Shown piece after piece: positions 1-8,340 of a stretch of 44,690 nt of DNA (within the stretch, counting starts at the first letter, position 1; each line of letters starts with the position of its first letter). Under the pieces are notes generated by a model, which was not told where the DNA came from, did no database searches, and saw only the letters and a list, made by a program, of their open reading frames with translations. The stretch comes from an uncultured Lactobacillus sp. (lineage in GTDB: Bacteria > Bacillota > Bacilli > Lactobacillales > Lactobacillaceae): contig CALFSK010000040.1 of the NCBI GenBank assembly GCA_937916845.1, positions 1-44,690 of the forward strand, given 5' to 3'. A program made the position numbers and the translations under genes.

Positions 1-40
1 AAGGGCGTTATGGCTTCAATTTAGCTGGTGGTATTCTTAA

Positions 41-1429
41 CTAGCACAAGAGGTAGTTATTTAAATAATTCGATTTAAATAGCAACCATAATCCAAGCAG
101 GACACTCACAACTGCAACTACGAGCATTGTCTGAAGATAACTGTACGACGTGACGGTCATAAATGCGCGTCCCTGATACCATGCTTTATTTTTTTGCCGG
201 TTAACCTTTGCGGAACTTAAATCGTAAAGCACCCAATTATAGCCGTAGTCCTCACTCATTAAACCTTGCATCTTTTGATTAATGAATGGCAGCGCACGGC
301 CCTGCAATTCGGTTAAATTATCCTGAATATCGGTCGCCATGGTTTTAGCAATCCGCGGATAGGACGTTTCTAGATTTGGATCAACCTTGAGTTCTTTAGC
401 CACCTGTTTAGCGATGTGCGGGTTATACGTGCCCTTGGTCTTGGCACTGGTTCCAGTTGCGAGGCTATACCCCACCGCAACGTTATTGGGCGCCACTTGA
501 AAGCCGTATAACCAACTGTAGATTCCCGTTGAACTAATCAAGAAGATCAGCGTGGCAGCAAAATAAATTAATAACTGTTTACTTTGTCGCCTAAGGGGCT
601 CAACGGACTGAAGCATGAGGCCGACCGAGAAAATTCCGAGTGCAATCAGCCAAACAGCCATGATGGGACGCACCATGTTGGCGGCAACGGTTGCCACCCA
701 GGCAAATATCAAGTTGATCCACTGGTCGTTGGGTGTCGCCGTTGGAAGTGGCGCAAATGCCTTCGTTAGGGCAAGCATTGTAATCAAAACGCAGGTCACA
801 AAGAACGGTTCGGCACCGTTTAATAAGGTACTGTAGATCCAATAAGCCGGGATACAGTAGAAAATCAAGCTCGCTACGATTCCGAGTCTCCGGGAAAGCC
901 AACGCGACACTAGCCAGTATATGAGTAACATATCAATAAAAGTACAGCTGATATTAATAAGCTGGCTAACAAAGAAGTTATTGCCTGCTAAGGCCACACT
1001 GAAACTAAAAAAGTTAGCGATGTTTAGGGCGTGCGGGAAAATAACGTAGTTCCCGAGGTCTCCACGTTCTAACATGTGGTGCCAAGTTAACCCCTGCGCA
1101 TTAAATGAAGCTAGTGCGTGATAGTTCCAGAAATCTGAAGTTGGTTTAATTGGTAACCACGCCACTAACGGAAACTTCAATAGGGTCAATCCAACAAAGC
1201 TGCCGATGATCCAACTCGTATTCTTTGTAGTCAGCCAGAAGCTTCCGCCAATAACGAGTGCGAGTAATGCTATCACCATGAGTGAGCTGCCGATGATTAC
1301 GCTGGTAGTTAGTTTTAGTGATGAGTCCCATTCCACAAACCAACTTGCCGCTAACATCCACACTAGGAGGAAGCCCGCAACCACCAAGGTAAATGCCTGT
1401 GTTGCTTTGACGATCCCCTTTTTTAGCAT
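41..1429 (-). CDS. GT39-like polytopic membrane glycosyltransferase
   Basis: About 462 residues with roughly 10-12 hydrophobic segments. An extracytoplasmic loop near residue 100 carries PTSDFWNYHALA, resembling the acidic first loop of lipid-linked-sugar-dependent (GT39/PMT-like, C-type) glycosyltransferases. I start it at the ATG at 1429, 8 or so bases after a GGGGGG ribosome binding site, and not at an in-frame codon further upstream that overlaps the preceding gene. It follows the GT2 gene by 13 bp on the same strand, so the two form an operon: GT2 would make the lipid-linked sugar and this protein would transfer it outside the membrane. The family assignment rests on topology and loop motif only; the acceptor (teichoic acid, glycolipid or protein) is unknown. 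Confidence 0.7.
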   Translation of the reverse strand: MLKKGIVKATQAFTLVVAGFLLVWMLAASWFVEWDSSLKLTTSVIIGSSLMVIALLALVIGGSFWLTTKNTSWIIGSFVGLTLLKFPLVAWLPIKPTSDFWNYHALASFNAQGLTWHHMLERGDLGNYVIFPHALNIANFFSFSVALAGNNFFVSQLINISCTFIDMLLIYWLVSRWLSRRLGIVASLIFYCIPAYWIYSTLLNGAEPFFVTCVLITMLALTKAFAPLPTATPNDQWINLIFAWVATVAANMVRPIMAVWLIALGIFSVGLMLQSVEPLRRQSKQLLIYFAATLIFLISSTGIYSWLYGFQVAPNNVAVGYSLATGTSAKTKGTYNPHIAKQVAKELKVDPNLETSYPRIAKTMATDIQDNLTELQGRALPFINQKMQGLMSEDYGYNWVLYDLSSAKVNRQKNKAWYQGRAFMTVTSYSYLQTMLVVAVVSVLLGLWLLFKSNYLNNYLLC

Positions 1430-1442
1430 TTGAATCCCCCCA

Positions 1443-2741
1443 CTAGTATGAATCATCCAACTTCGCATAAACCGGACGTGCTTTTGCGAGTCCGTGTTTC
1501 GTTTTTGTCCAATTGGTATTACCTCGAATTTGACGGTAAATTGCGAAATACGGCGTTAAACTGACAATCAATAAATAACCTTGAAAACTGAGACTCTGTA
1601 AAAGTGCGGGTCCCACCTTAATTTTTTGATGGACACTCGCGTAATTACGCAGATAAATATTGGCTGATAAGACGCATACAATTAGCGTGATTGCAATAAT
1701 TGCGATGATGGCTAAGTGGTGCCAGCCAAATTGTAAATCAGCTAAAGTCCGGTTTATTAGGACAATTAATGCAACAATGCCGGCTATGGGTGTGATACAA
1801 CCGGTAAAGGGCATCATGATCCACACCGCGGTGTCCACCTTCTGAAACCGATTGACATGGCGTGACCGCCAAAGTGCTGGCAAGTAGTGCATACATTGAA
1901 GCGATCCCTGACACCAACGAACCCGTTGCTTGAAGAATGGTAAGATTTTTTCCACGCCTTCCTGTTGAACGACTAAGGTGTGGTCAAACCCGGTTTTACC
2001 CCCAATGAGCCAAGTCCGAATCGTAAACTCCAAATCTTCCAGTAGACTATTGCCCCACGGATTCTTGCGGGCAAGGTCAAGCCGGACAAACTGACCATTA
2101 CCAGAAGCAATTCCTTGTCCCAGACGATTTCGAAGTTGTTGCGTCGCATTATTGACACCCATAAATTCAAAATTTTGCATCTGAGTGAGCCAGGTCCCCC
2201 GGTTATAAATACCAACGCCCGTCTGTAACATTGTTAAGTCCGAATCCTGTTCGAAGCGCGCAATGGCGTGTGCCAAATCTGGTTGAGTCATAAAAGCATC
2301 GGCGTCAAGGACGCCAATTATTGTCTTCGTTGGATCAAAATTCACGGCCAACGTATGGTAAATATAGTCAACGGCGGTGTTTAACACGGCCCCCTTACCT
2401 AATTCATCGTTGCCGGCCCGGTGTAAGACTTGTAAATATGGTGACTTCGAGCTAGTCAGTGCAAGTAAGCTGTGATCACCAGAATTATCATCTACCGCAA
2501 CAATTTGTGCTTGAATCGATTTTGGTAATTGGGATAACTCGGCTGATAGTCGGTCGATGGTACGCGTAATGACGTGTTCCTCATTTAAAACTGGGATTAC
2601 CAAGAATAGTTTGTAAGGTTGTTGCCCCTTAGTATACTTTTCCGTCGGTTCCCGATAGTGATTGACCAAAATAATATTCATTAAAAAATACAGATAAAAG
2701 ACCCCAGAAATTCCAACTGCTACTTTCACGAAAATGTTCAT
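1443..2741 (-). CDS. Membrane-anchored family 2 glycosyltransferase
   Basis: Processive-type GT2 enzyme of about 432 residues. One N-terminal membrane segment precedes a cytoplasmic GT-A domain with DDNSGD (nucleotide site), LDADA (DxD metal site), LLEDLEF (ED catalytic base) and QRVRW (QxxRW-type acceptor site), followed by about three C-terminal membrane segments. This order matches the BcsA/IcaA/poly-N-acetylglucosamine class, but the sugar cannot be read from sequence. Start chosen at the ATG at 2741, because a GGGGG Shine-Dalgarno lies about 8 bases upstream; a longer frame reaches 2792 without a good site. It is the first gene of a two-gene operon with the GT39-like protein downstream. 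Likely product: a surface polysaccharide or a polyprenyl-linked sugar precursor. Confidence 0.85.
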   Translation of the reverse strand: MNIFVKVAVGISGVFYLYFLMNIILVNHYREPTEKYTKGQQPYKLFLVIPVLNEEHVITRTIDRLSAELSQLPKSIQAQIVAVDDNSGDHSLLALTSSKSPYLQVLHRAGNDELGKGAVLNTAVDYIYHTLAVNFDPTKTIIGVLDADAFMTQPDLAHAIARFEQDSDLTMLQTGVGIYNRGTWLTQMQNFEFMGVNNATQQLRNRLGQGIASGNGQFVRLDLARKNPWGNSLLEDLEFTIRTWLIGGKTGFDHTLVVQQEGVEKILPFFKQRVRWCQGSLQCMHYLPALWRSRHVNRFQKVDTAVWIMMPFTGCITPIAGIVALIVLINRTLADLQFGWHHLAIIAIIAITLIVCVLSANIYLRNYASVHQKIKVGPALLQSLSFQGYLLIVSLTPYFAIYRQIRGNTNWTKTKHGLAKARPVYAKLDDSY

Positions 2742-2956
2742 GGACAAGCCCCCAAGTAAAGTACCATCAGTTTCGCTTCTGATACTGAACAATTATACAG
2801 TGTGCACAATTTAATTCCTATTATCCTAGCGGTGAAAGCATAGTGAACTTATCAAGATACTAGTCTTAACTAATGTTTACGCCAATTTTACACAAACATG
2901 ATGGTTTAATTTGTTCACCAACGGTTAAAATAAGGATAAATTGATGTGGAAAGAAG

Positions 2957-3406
2957 ATGGGGAAGATTAAAAAAGTCACCCTGCTATTATTAGGACTTCT
3001 AGTTTTGCAACCATTAATCATATTTCTTTTGCAAGGGGTATTAGTGACCACGGTACCCGTCCACTTTGGGTGGACCCCTGATATGTGGAATGTCCATTCA
3101 AATAGTAATCTTAAAATTGCCATGGTTGAAAGTGCCGTTACGCCCGCGCTCATTTTGGCATTTCGTGCCCTACCTGGTGATTTATTTATTCCCGCAACGC
3201 GTCAATGGATTTTTTCACCGAAAACAACTTGGCTATGGTGGTTATTTGGCATGAACTGGTTCGTTTTGTTGTCACTATTCAGTTTTGCGCCTTGGATCAG
3301 TTGGAGTTGGCAGATCTGGACACTCTTCTGTGGCCTTCAATTATTAGCGTACATCGTTGATCAAGTTCGTCTAAACCATCGCACCACGAAACCGAGACGT
3401 CACTAA
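2957..3406 (+). CDS. Small four-helix membrane protein, unknown function
   Basis: A 149-residue hydrophobic protein with an N-terminal membrane segment, a short polar loop with several Trp residues, and about three further segments ending in a basic tail (RTTKPRRH). The ATG follows GGAAAG at close spacing. It is transcribed divergently from the glycosyltransferase pair, which starts about 215 bp away, and ends in a bidirectional terminator. I do not recognise the family. It could belong functionally to the divergent glycosyltransferases, but nothing in the sequence proves it. Confidence 0.75.
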   Translation: MGKIKKVTLLLLGLLVLQPLIIFLLQGVLVTTVPVHFGWTPDMWNVHSNSNLKIAMVESAVTPALILAFRALPGDLFIPATRQWIFSPKTTWLWWLFGMNWFVLLSLFSFAPWISWSWQIWTLFCGLQLLAYIVDQVRLNHRTTKPRRH

Positions 3407-3463
3407 AAAAGACGCAATTCAATAAAATTGATTGGAATTTTATCGAATTGCGTCTTTATTTTT
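3405..3463. terminator. Bidirectional terminator
   Basis: Long hairpin (GACGCAATTC stem extended by AATAAAATT) with an A tract on one flank and a T tract on the other. It serves both the plus-strand small membrane protein and the minus-strand acetyltransferase. Confidence 0.9.
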
Positions 3464-3471
3464 TAAATTAG

Positions 3472-3993
3472 CTAGTTGTCTAGCGACTTGATCATCAGTA
3501 AATCTGTCTGGGGATCATCACCCATGACAAAGGTGTGTGAACTGAACTGTTGAAAACCCCACTTGGCGTAAAATGCCTTAGCGGGTTCGTTATGTTCCCA
3601 AACGCCCAACCAAATTTTAGTCTTATGGGCTTGCTTCGCTAAGTCAATCGCCTGCTTAATAAAGGCACTTCCCAAACCTTGGTGCTTGAAAGCCGGTCGA
3701 ATATAGATTCGTTCAACTTCTAAGGCATCAGGCCCCATCTTTTCTGACTGAGCATCTTCCACGTTAAGTTTAAGGTACCCCATGGGTTGATGATCGTGTT
3801 CGACAAAGTAAAATCGTGAATTCGGATTAGCAAGTTCTCTCGTTAATTTCGGTAGATTATAAGCTGATTCGAGGAAAGCGCGCATGTTAGCGGCTGTATT
3901 TTGAGCTTCAAAAGTATCCGTATAAGTTTCAATGCTGATTTGCTGTAATGTTTGTACATCATCAGTAGTTAATTGACGTGTCGATGTTTCCAT
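3472..3993 (-). CDS. GNAT acetyltransferase, PaiA-like
   Basis: 173-residue single-domain N-acetyltransferase. Acetyl-CoA binding motif A is visible as IRPAFKHQGLGSAFI (about residues 97-111), and motif B as NEPAKAFYAKWGF near residue 140. Overall pattern and length fit the PaiA-like spermidine/spermine or small-molecule acetyltransferases, but the substrate is inferred only by family. It is a monocistronic gene: a shared terminator lies downstream and about 400 bp of non-coding sequence upstream. Confidence 0.85.
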   Translation of the reverse strand: METSTRQLTTDDVQTLQQISIETYTDTFEAQNTAANMRAFLESAYNLPKLTRELANPNSRFYFVEHDHQPMGYLKLNVEDAQSEKMGPDALEVERIYIRPAFKHQGLGSAFIKQAIDLAKQAHKTKIWLGVWEHNEPAKAFYAKWGFQQFSSHTFVMGDDPQTDLLMIKSLDN

Positions 3994-4393
3994 TGTTAGG
4001 CTCCTTACATTAGTTCTAGTTTTCCTAAAGATTGTTCTTTTAGTTGGAACATAACCTTTATTATAAATAAGTCGCAGTTAAAATGCACGGCTTCGCCATA
4101 ATGGGTGTTGCTTTATGAGGACGGGTGCGATAAGCTGGTGGCTAGGTTTTGATGTTGAAATGAATTAGTTAAAGTAAGAATTTACAACTATTACCACTTA
4201 AATTCATCCAACGGCCTTTCACCTATTTTCCATTTTTTAAGCTTACCACTTTCTGCACGCGATACCAGTGACTTTTACTATTCCCCCCACGGCATCCCTC
4301 ATCCCATAAACATTAGCAATTGCTTGCCTAATAATGCTACAATAAATTATCTTAATTTAACCGGAGGATTCTATCATCGACTATCAACAAGTA
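3994..4393. other. Intergenic region, mostly empty
   Basis: About 400 bp between divergent genes. I see a likely promoter for the following gene (TACAAT at 4338-4343) and a strong GGAGG at 4363-4367. No RNA gene or repeat was recognised; the remainder has many stops in all frames. Confidence 0.5.
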
Positions 4394-4666
4394 GTGACGA
4401 CCGAATGGGATAATGCCGCTTACATCAAAGCAACCGGCGATACTGATTTTGAGCACGTCCCTTCCCGCGTCATGGCAAACTGGTACAAGGTCCGTTCATT
4501 TGGTGCCGAAGCTTTCGTTTGGCAAAAGAAGCAACGCAACTTATTGTTACTCCCCACTGATGAGCGTGAGGCTTTAATTCAACAGCTAAAACAGGATTAC
4601 TTCCAGCCCATTTATGCGGACTTTATGACTAACGGCTGGTCCGACGATTCAACGACATCCCATTAA
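4376..4666 (+). CDS. Small conserved-looking protein with possible ATC start
   Basis: Roughly 90-96 residues, soluble, mixed charge, rich in Trp and aromatic residues; family not recognised. The first standard start in frame is GTG at 4394, but the only good Shine-Dalgarno, GGAGG at 4363-4367, is 26 bases before it. It sits 8 bases before an in-frame ATC at 4376, which would give a protein beginning (M)IDYQQVVTTEW. I therefore mark 4376 as the likely start, with GTG 4394 as the conservative alternative. A hairpin terminator follows at 4680-4720. Confidence 0.6.
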   Translation: MDYQQVVTTEWDNAAYIKATGDTDFEHVPSRVMANWYKVRSFGAEAFVWQKKQRNLLLLPTDEREALIQQLKQDYFQPIYADFMTNGWSDDSTTSH

Positions 4667-4679
4667 CCTAATCATTAAC

Positions 4680-4720
4680 AGCGCACACGCTGATCCAATT
4701 AAAACGTGTACGCTTTTTTT
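4680..4720 (+). terminator. Rho-independent terminator
   Basis: AGCGCACACG pairs with CGTGTACGCT (one mismatch) and runs into seven T residues. It closes the small gene at 4376-4666. Confidence 0.8.
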
Positions 4721-4821
4721 AGCTTCCATGCACCCGATTACTAAATGGTAAAAGCTCACTTTGTCAGCATTTACCCCTACAAATTGCTATACTGGTAATG
4801 TGTAAATTTGTGGAATGGTGT

Positions 4822-6177
4822 GTGAGATTATTGAGTAGATTACGGAACTTTGGTTTGGATTTTTCGGTCGCGACCCTCAACTTTTTAGCGAATATTGGGA
4901 TCGTCTTACCGTACGTGTTAATTTTATTTAAATACCAGCAGACTCACAGCGTTAACTATCTAGTTGCGATTATTGTCTTTTACGTTGCGCGCGCTGCTAG
5001 CGTGTTTGGTACCAAGCATTTAGGGTTAAAGGCAAGCAACTACCTGCTGATTTGTTTATGGCTTGGGGTATTCGGCAGCTTGCTCTTCAGTATTACCAGT
5101 AACCTGATTGCCGTTATTATCGGCGCCCTGTGTCTAGGCTACACTTCTGCCAATATCTGGCCCTACTATTTAACGATTAAGCTCCATTTGAGTCAGAGTA
5201 CCGATTTCAAGCTTAAGCAGATGTACTGGCTGATTTTCCTTGGCTTGGGTCTTTTATTTGGCCTCGACTTCTGGCTCGATCTCCAGTATCGCTTGGCGTT
5301 CGTACTCCTCGCCCTACTCTTCGTGATTGCCATCCCCGCTGGTCATCTATTAAACCAGTTCTCCTTGGCATTTTACGATGAACACGCTGCGGGGCAGGCC
5401 CATCCAGTTAAAATATGGCGGGTGGTCGTTTTTATCGCTTTCTTTGCAGTTATCGCTTTATTAACATTACTACGAAAGATTAGCCTAACCATTGCGCTAC
5501 CGTACGTTTTAGGCATCATCGTGATTGCCATTATCTTACTAAACATCGAACTGGCAGCGGACTGGAAATTCATGCCAGCAAACAAGGTCCGGATTCTTAA
5601 CCGGGGCTTCTTACTCAGTTTTGTCCTATTATTCAATAGTTTCTTCGGTTACTTTATGTTTGGCACTAAGGGCATGTACTTAGTCTTTGCCCTATACCTG
5701 CTTGGTTTTGAAGGTGGACGACCACTCTACCTGGCCATTGCGCCCAATAAGCAACGTGCGACGCAGCTTGCCAACGGAGGGTTGATCCTAGGGCACTTAC
5801 TAGCTTTGACGACGATTCCCGCTCTATACGCCGTAGGCTTACTACTAATTGCCATGGCCATTGGTTTTGAAAACCCGGCGATTAATGACAGCGTGTACGC
5901 CGCCGAAAAAAATGATCCCGACTTAGCCATCATTCATAAGTACCGGTTTTCAACTTACGGGGGGCTACTTTGCCAACTCTGCTTCTTTGGACTATTGGTC
6001 ACCGTTAGTGCCGTTAACCACCTTAAACTGATGGCCTTCTTTAACCCTAGTAACCCCGGGCTAAAATCAAGCTACCAGATGGGAATGGCCTGGCCATTAG
6101 TCGGAATCTCACTGGTCATTACCCTCATCAACTTGTATGGTCAACACCACCAAGCATCTAAGGACCTCGCCGCTTAA
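4822..6177 (+). CDS. MFS-like 12-helix membrane transporter, unknown substrate
   Basis: About 450 residues with 12 predicted hydrophobic segments and a central cytoplasmic loop near residue 190-205, the layout of a major facilitator. No signature allowed me to name a substrate. A -10 element (TATACT, 4788-4793) lies so close upstream that the ATG at 4798 is probably too early; GTG at 4822, or TTG at 4831, is more plausible, with GGAATGG just upstream. The stop codon lies 28 bp before the L-lactate permease start, so the two probably share a transcript. That context hints at organic-acid transport, as inference only. Confidence 0.7.
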   Translation: MRLLSRLRNFGLDFSVATLNFLANIGIVLPYVLILFKYQQTHSVNYLVAIIVFYVARAASVFGTKHLGLKASNYLLICLWLGVFGSLLFSITSNLIAVIIGALCLGYTSANIWPYYLTIKLHLSQSTDFKLKQMYWLIFLGLGLLFGLDFWLDLQYRLAFVLLALLFVIAIPAGHLLNQFSLAFYDEHAAGQAHPVKIWRVVVFIAFFAVIALLTLLRKISLTIALPYVLGIIVIAIILLNIELAADWKFMPANKVRILNRGFLLSFVLLFNSFFGYFMFGTKGMYLVFALYLLGFEGGRPLYLAIAPNKQRATQLANGGLILGHLLALTTIPALYAVGLLLIAMAIGFENPAINDSVYAAEKNDPDLAIIHKYRFSTYGGLLCQLCFFGLLVTVSAVNHLKLMAFFNPSNPGLKSSYQMGMAWPLVGISLVITLINLYGQHHQASKDLAA

Positions 6178-6205
6178 CGGGCCTTTCGAAAGGAGTGCAT
6201 CGTTC

Positions 6206-7798
6206 ATGATTATCGTTGCTGCTGCAGCCATCTTATTACCGTTGATCTTACTCGGCGGATTTAACTTACCCGCGACTAAGGGCATGAGTATCAGTGCCGT
6301 TGTCGTTATTATTACTGGCTACTTCTTTTGGCACATGTCGCCAGCCGTACTGAGCGCGTCAGTTCTACAAGCTTTGCATAAGTCACTACCAATCTTATGG
6401 ATTCTATTTGGCGCTTTATTGATGCTCAATTGCCTACGTGCAACGGGCGCTATCGACCGCATCAATCAAGGATTTCAAGCCCTATCCGCCGACATGCGGC
6501 TCCAGACTATTTTGGTGGCCTTCCTTTTTGGGGGCTTAATCGAAGGGGTCTCTGGTTTCGGTACGCCCGCCATGGTCACCGCACCATTGCTAATTGCTTT
6601 GGGCTTTTCACCATTAGCAGCCGTTATCTTAGCCCTCGTTGCGGATTCGACTCCCGCAGCGTTTGGTGCCGTTGGGACGCCACTGACCGTTGGACTCAGT
6701 AACGTCACTGAAAAAACCAGTACGTTGAATCTGATTGGCTTACGGGTGACGCAACTCGATCTGTTTGTCGGTGCCCTCATGCCCGCCATTTTAATTCTAA
6801 TTTTGATCTTATGGTTTGGTCCCAAAAAGAACCGTTTCAAGCAGTGGGTAGAAGTCCTACCCTGGGCGATTGTGATTGGTCTAATTTACAGTAGCATCGC
6901 GCTACTTAGTGCCTGGTTAATCGGCTACGAATTTGTTTCCATCATCGCACCGTTAGGAACGCTAGTAATTGCCATCATTAGTATTCGACAGCGGTGGCTA
7001 CTTCCAAAACGGGTTCAAACCCAGCCGTGGCACGTTGCTAACTATCAGCCGACAGCGACCGATACCCCCAAAAAGATGTCGCTGCTCAAAGCTTGGTTTC
7101 CTTACTTACTGGTCGTCGTACTGCTACTCGCAAGCCGCGTCTTCAGCGGCCTCCAAAAGTTAATGACGGATTACGCCAACTTCTCATGGCGCCACATTCT
7201 TGGCTTTGCCAGTATCAACTCAGATTGGGAATTTCTCTATTCTCCCGGAACAGTTCTCGTCTTAGCAGCGATTATCGGGCTACTCGTTCAGGCTAAATCA
7301 TTTAAACCACTGCTCCCAACGGCTAAAACGGTCGTCGGGTCAATGGGCGGTACCGCACTAGCCTTAGCCGTCACCCTAGTCATGGTTCAAGTCTTCACTA
7401 ACTCTGGTTTGAACCAGGCCGACCTACCAAGCATGCCGATGTACATTGCAAAGTTCGTCGCCACTTACCTCGCGGGGATTTGGATCTTCATGGCACCGTT
7501 CCTAGGCCAGTTAGGAGCGTTCGTCACTGGTAGTACGACCGTTTCAACTTTAACTTTCGCTCAGATTCAGGGGGATATCGCAACGAATGCCCACCTGAAT
7601 CCTAACTTAGTCTTAGCCGCACAACTCATCGGGGCGGCGGCTGGTAACATGATTTGTGTCCACAACATCGTGGCCGTCAGTTCCGTCGTCGGCCTAAGCG
7701 GTGAAGAAGGGACGATCCTGCGTAAGACGATCTTACCTGGACTCGCCTACGCGGCCCTAGTTGGGGTTGCGGGATTAGTTTTAAGTCAATTGTTGTAA
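6206..7798 (+). CDS. lldP: L-lactate permease (LctP/LldP family)
   Basis: 530-residue permease with about 13-14 membrane segments. It carries the strongly conserved LctP-family segments LIEGVSGFGTPAMVTAPLL and DSTPAAFGAVGTP, and a C-terminal stretch (GAAAGNMICVHNIVAVSSV) typical of these lactate/glycolate:H+ symporters. Start placed at the ATG at 6206, ten bases after AAAGGAG; a longer frame overlaps the upstream gene without support. It is probably cotranscribed with the MFS-like gene and ends in a strong terminator. Role: proton-coupled uptake or exchange of lactate across the cytoplasmic membrane. Confidence 0.93.
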   Translation: MIIVAAAAILLPLILLGGFNLPATKGMSISAVVVIITGYFFWHMSPAVLSASVLQALHKSLPILWILFGALLMLNCLRATGAIDRINQGFQALSADMRLQTILVAFLFGGLIEGVSGFGTPAMVTAPLLIALGFSPLAAVILALVADSTPAAFGAVGTPLTVGLSNVTEKTSTLNLIGLRVTQLDLFVGALMPAILILILILWFGPKKNRFKQWVEVLPWAIVIGLIYSSIALLSAWLIGYEFVSIIAPLGTLVIAIISIRQRWLLPKRVQTQPWHVANYQPTATDTPKKMSLLKAWFPYLLVVVLLLASRVFSGLQKLMTDYANFSWRHILGFASINSDWEFLYSPGTVLVLAAIIGLLVQAKSFKPLLPTAKTVVGSMGGTALALAVTLVMVQVFTNSGLNQADLPSMPMYIAKFVATYLAGIWIFMAPFLGQLGAFVTGSTTVSTLTFAQIQGDIATNAHLNPNLVLAAQLIGAAAGNMICVHNIVAVSSVVGLSGEEGTILRKTILPGLAYAALVGVAGLVLSQLL

Positions 7799-7800
7799 CT

Positions 7801-7851
7801 AAAAAAGCCAACTGATTAACGGTTCTCTTCTAATCAGTTGGCTTTAATTTT
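7801..7851 (+). terminator. Rho-independent terminator
   Basis: AAAGCCAACTGATTA and its exact complement TAATCAGTTGGCTTT around a 12-base loop, then a T-rich tract. Closes the lactate permease unit. Confidence 0.9.
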
Positions 7852-7928
7852 GGCAACTTTTCCTGCAAAATTGCGCCGAGTGGCTTAAAATAAGATTAAG
7901 TAATTCAACGTAAAGGAGGCGTTTTGCC

Positions 7929-8276
7929 ATGCAAGTTCGTTTAGTCCCCAGCCTTCAATTAGGTGACCGCATCGTTGGTCCAACGAGTGATCCCGCCGCT
8001 AACCAGGCACTTTATCATCGCTATGCTAAACGGCTTCAAGCTCGCCTTGGTATTGGGTTTCAAGTTTACGTCGATGACAGCGTCGGTTATGACTTACTCA
8101 CGGCGCCCGAATACGACACGCAGACTTGTTGGGTCGTCGCGACGCTCGTCTACCAGGCGCTCACTAACGACCTACTGACCCACCACCGGATTATGGCACT
8201 CAGTGATGAAACGGTCCTAATGAAAAATACTCAGGCCATAGAAAAGCAGCTTAAATCAACGCCACAAACAAAATAA
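7929..8276 (+). CDS. Small soluble protein of unknown function
   Basis: 115 residues, no membrane segment or signal. An ideal AAAGGAGG site precedes the ATG, and a bidirectional terminator follows, so this is a genuine single-gene unit. The sequence is a mix of short beta-like and helical stretches (for example LGIGFQVYVDDSVGYDLL) with a basic, Lys/Gln-rich tail. I do not recognise the family. Confidence 0.75.
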   Translation: MQVRLVPSLQLGDRIVGPTSDPAANQALYHRYAKRLQARLGIGFQVYVDDSVGYDLLTAPEYDTQTCWVVATLVYQALTNDLLTHHRIMALSDETVLMKNTQAIEKQLKSTPQTK

Positions 8277-8290
8277 ATCACCATAAGGAC

Positions 8291-8338
8291 AAAAGATAAC
8301 CATCAAGTCGAATCAGACCTGATGGTTATCTTTTTATT
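8291..8338. terminator. Bidirectional terminator
   Basis: Perfect GATAACCATCA / TGATGGTTATC stem with T tracts on both strands, between convergent genes (the small protein and the multicopper oxidase). Confidence 0.9.
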
Positions 8339-8340
8339 GA

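Noticed and set aside
6475..6840. 121-codon minus-strand open frame
   Set aside because: Antisense to conserved lactate permease motifs.
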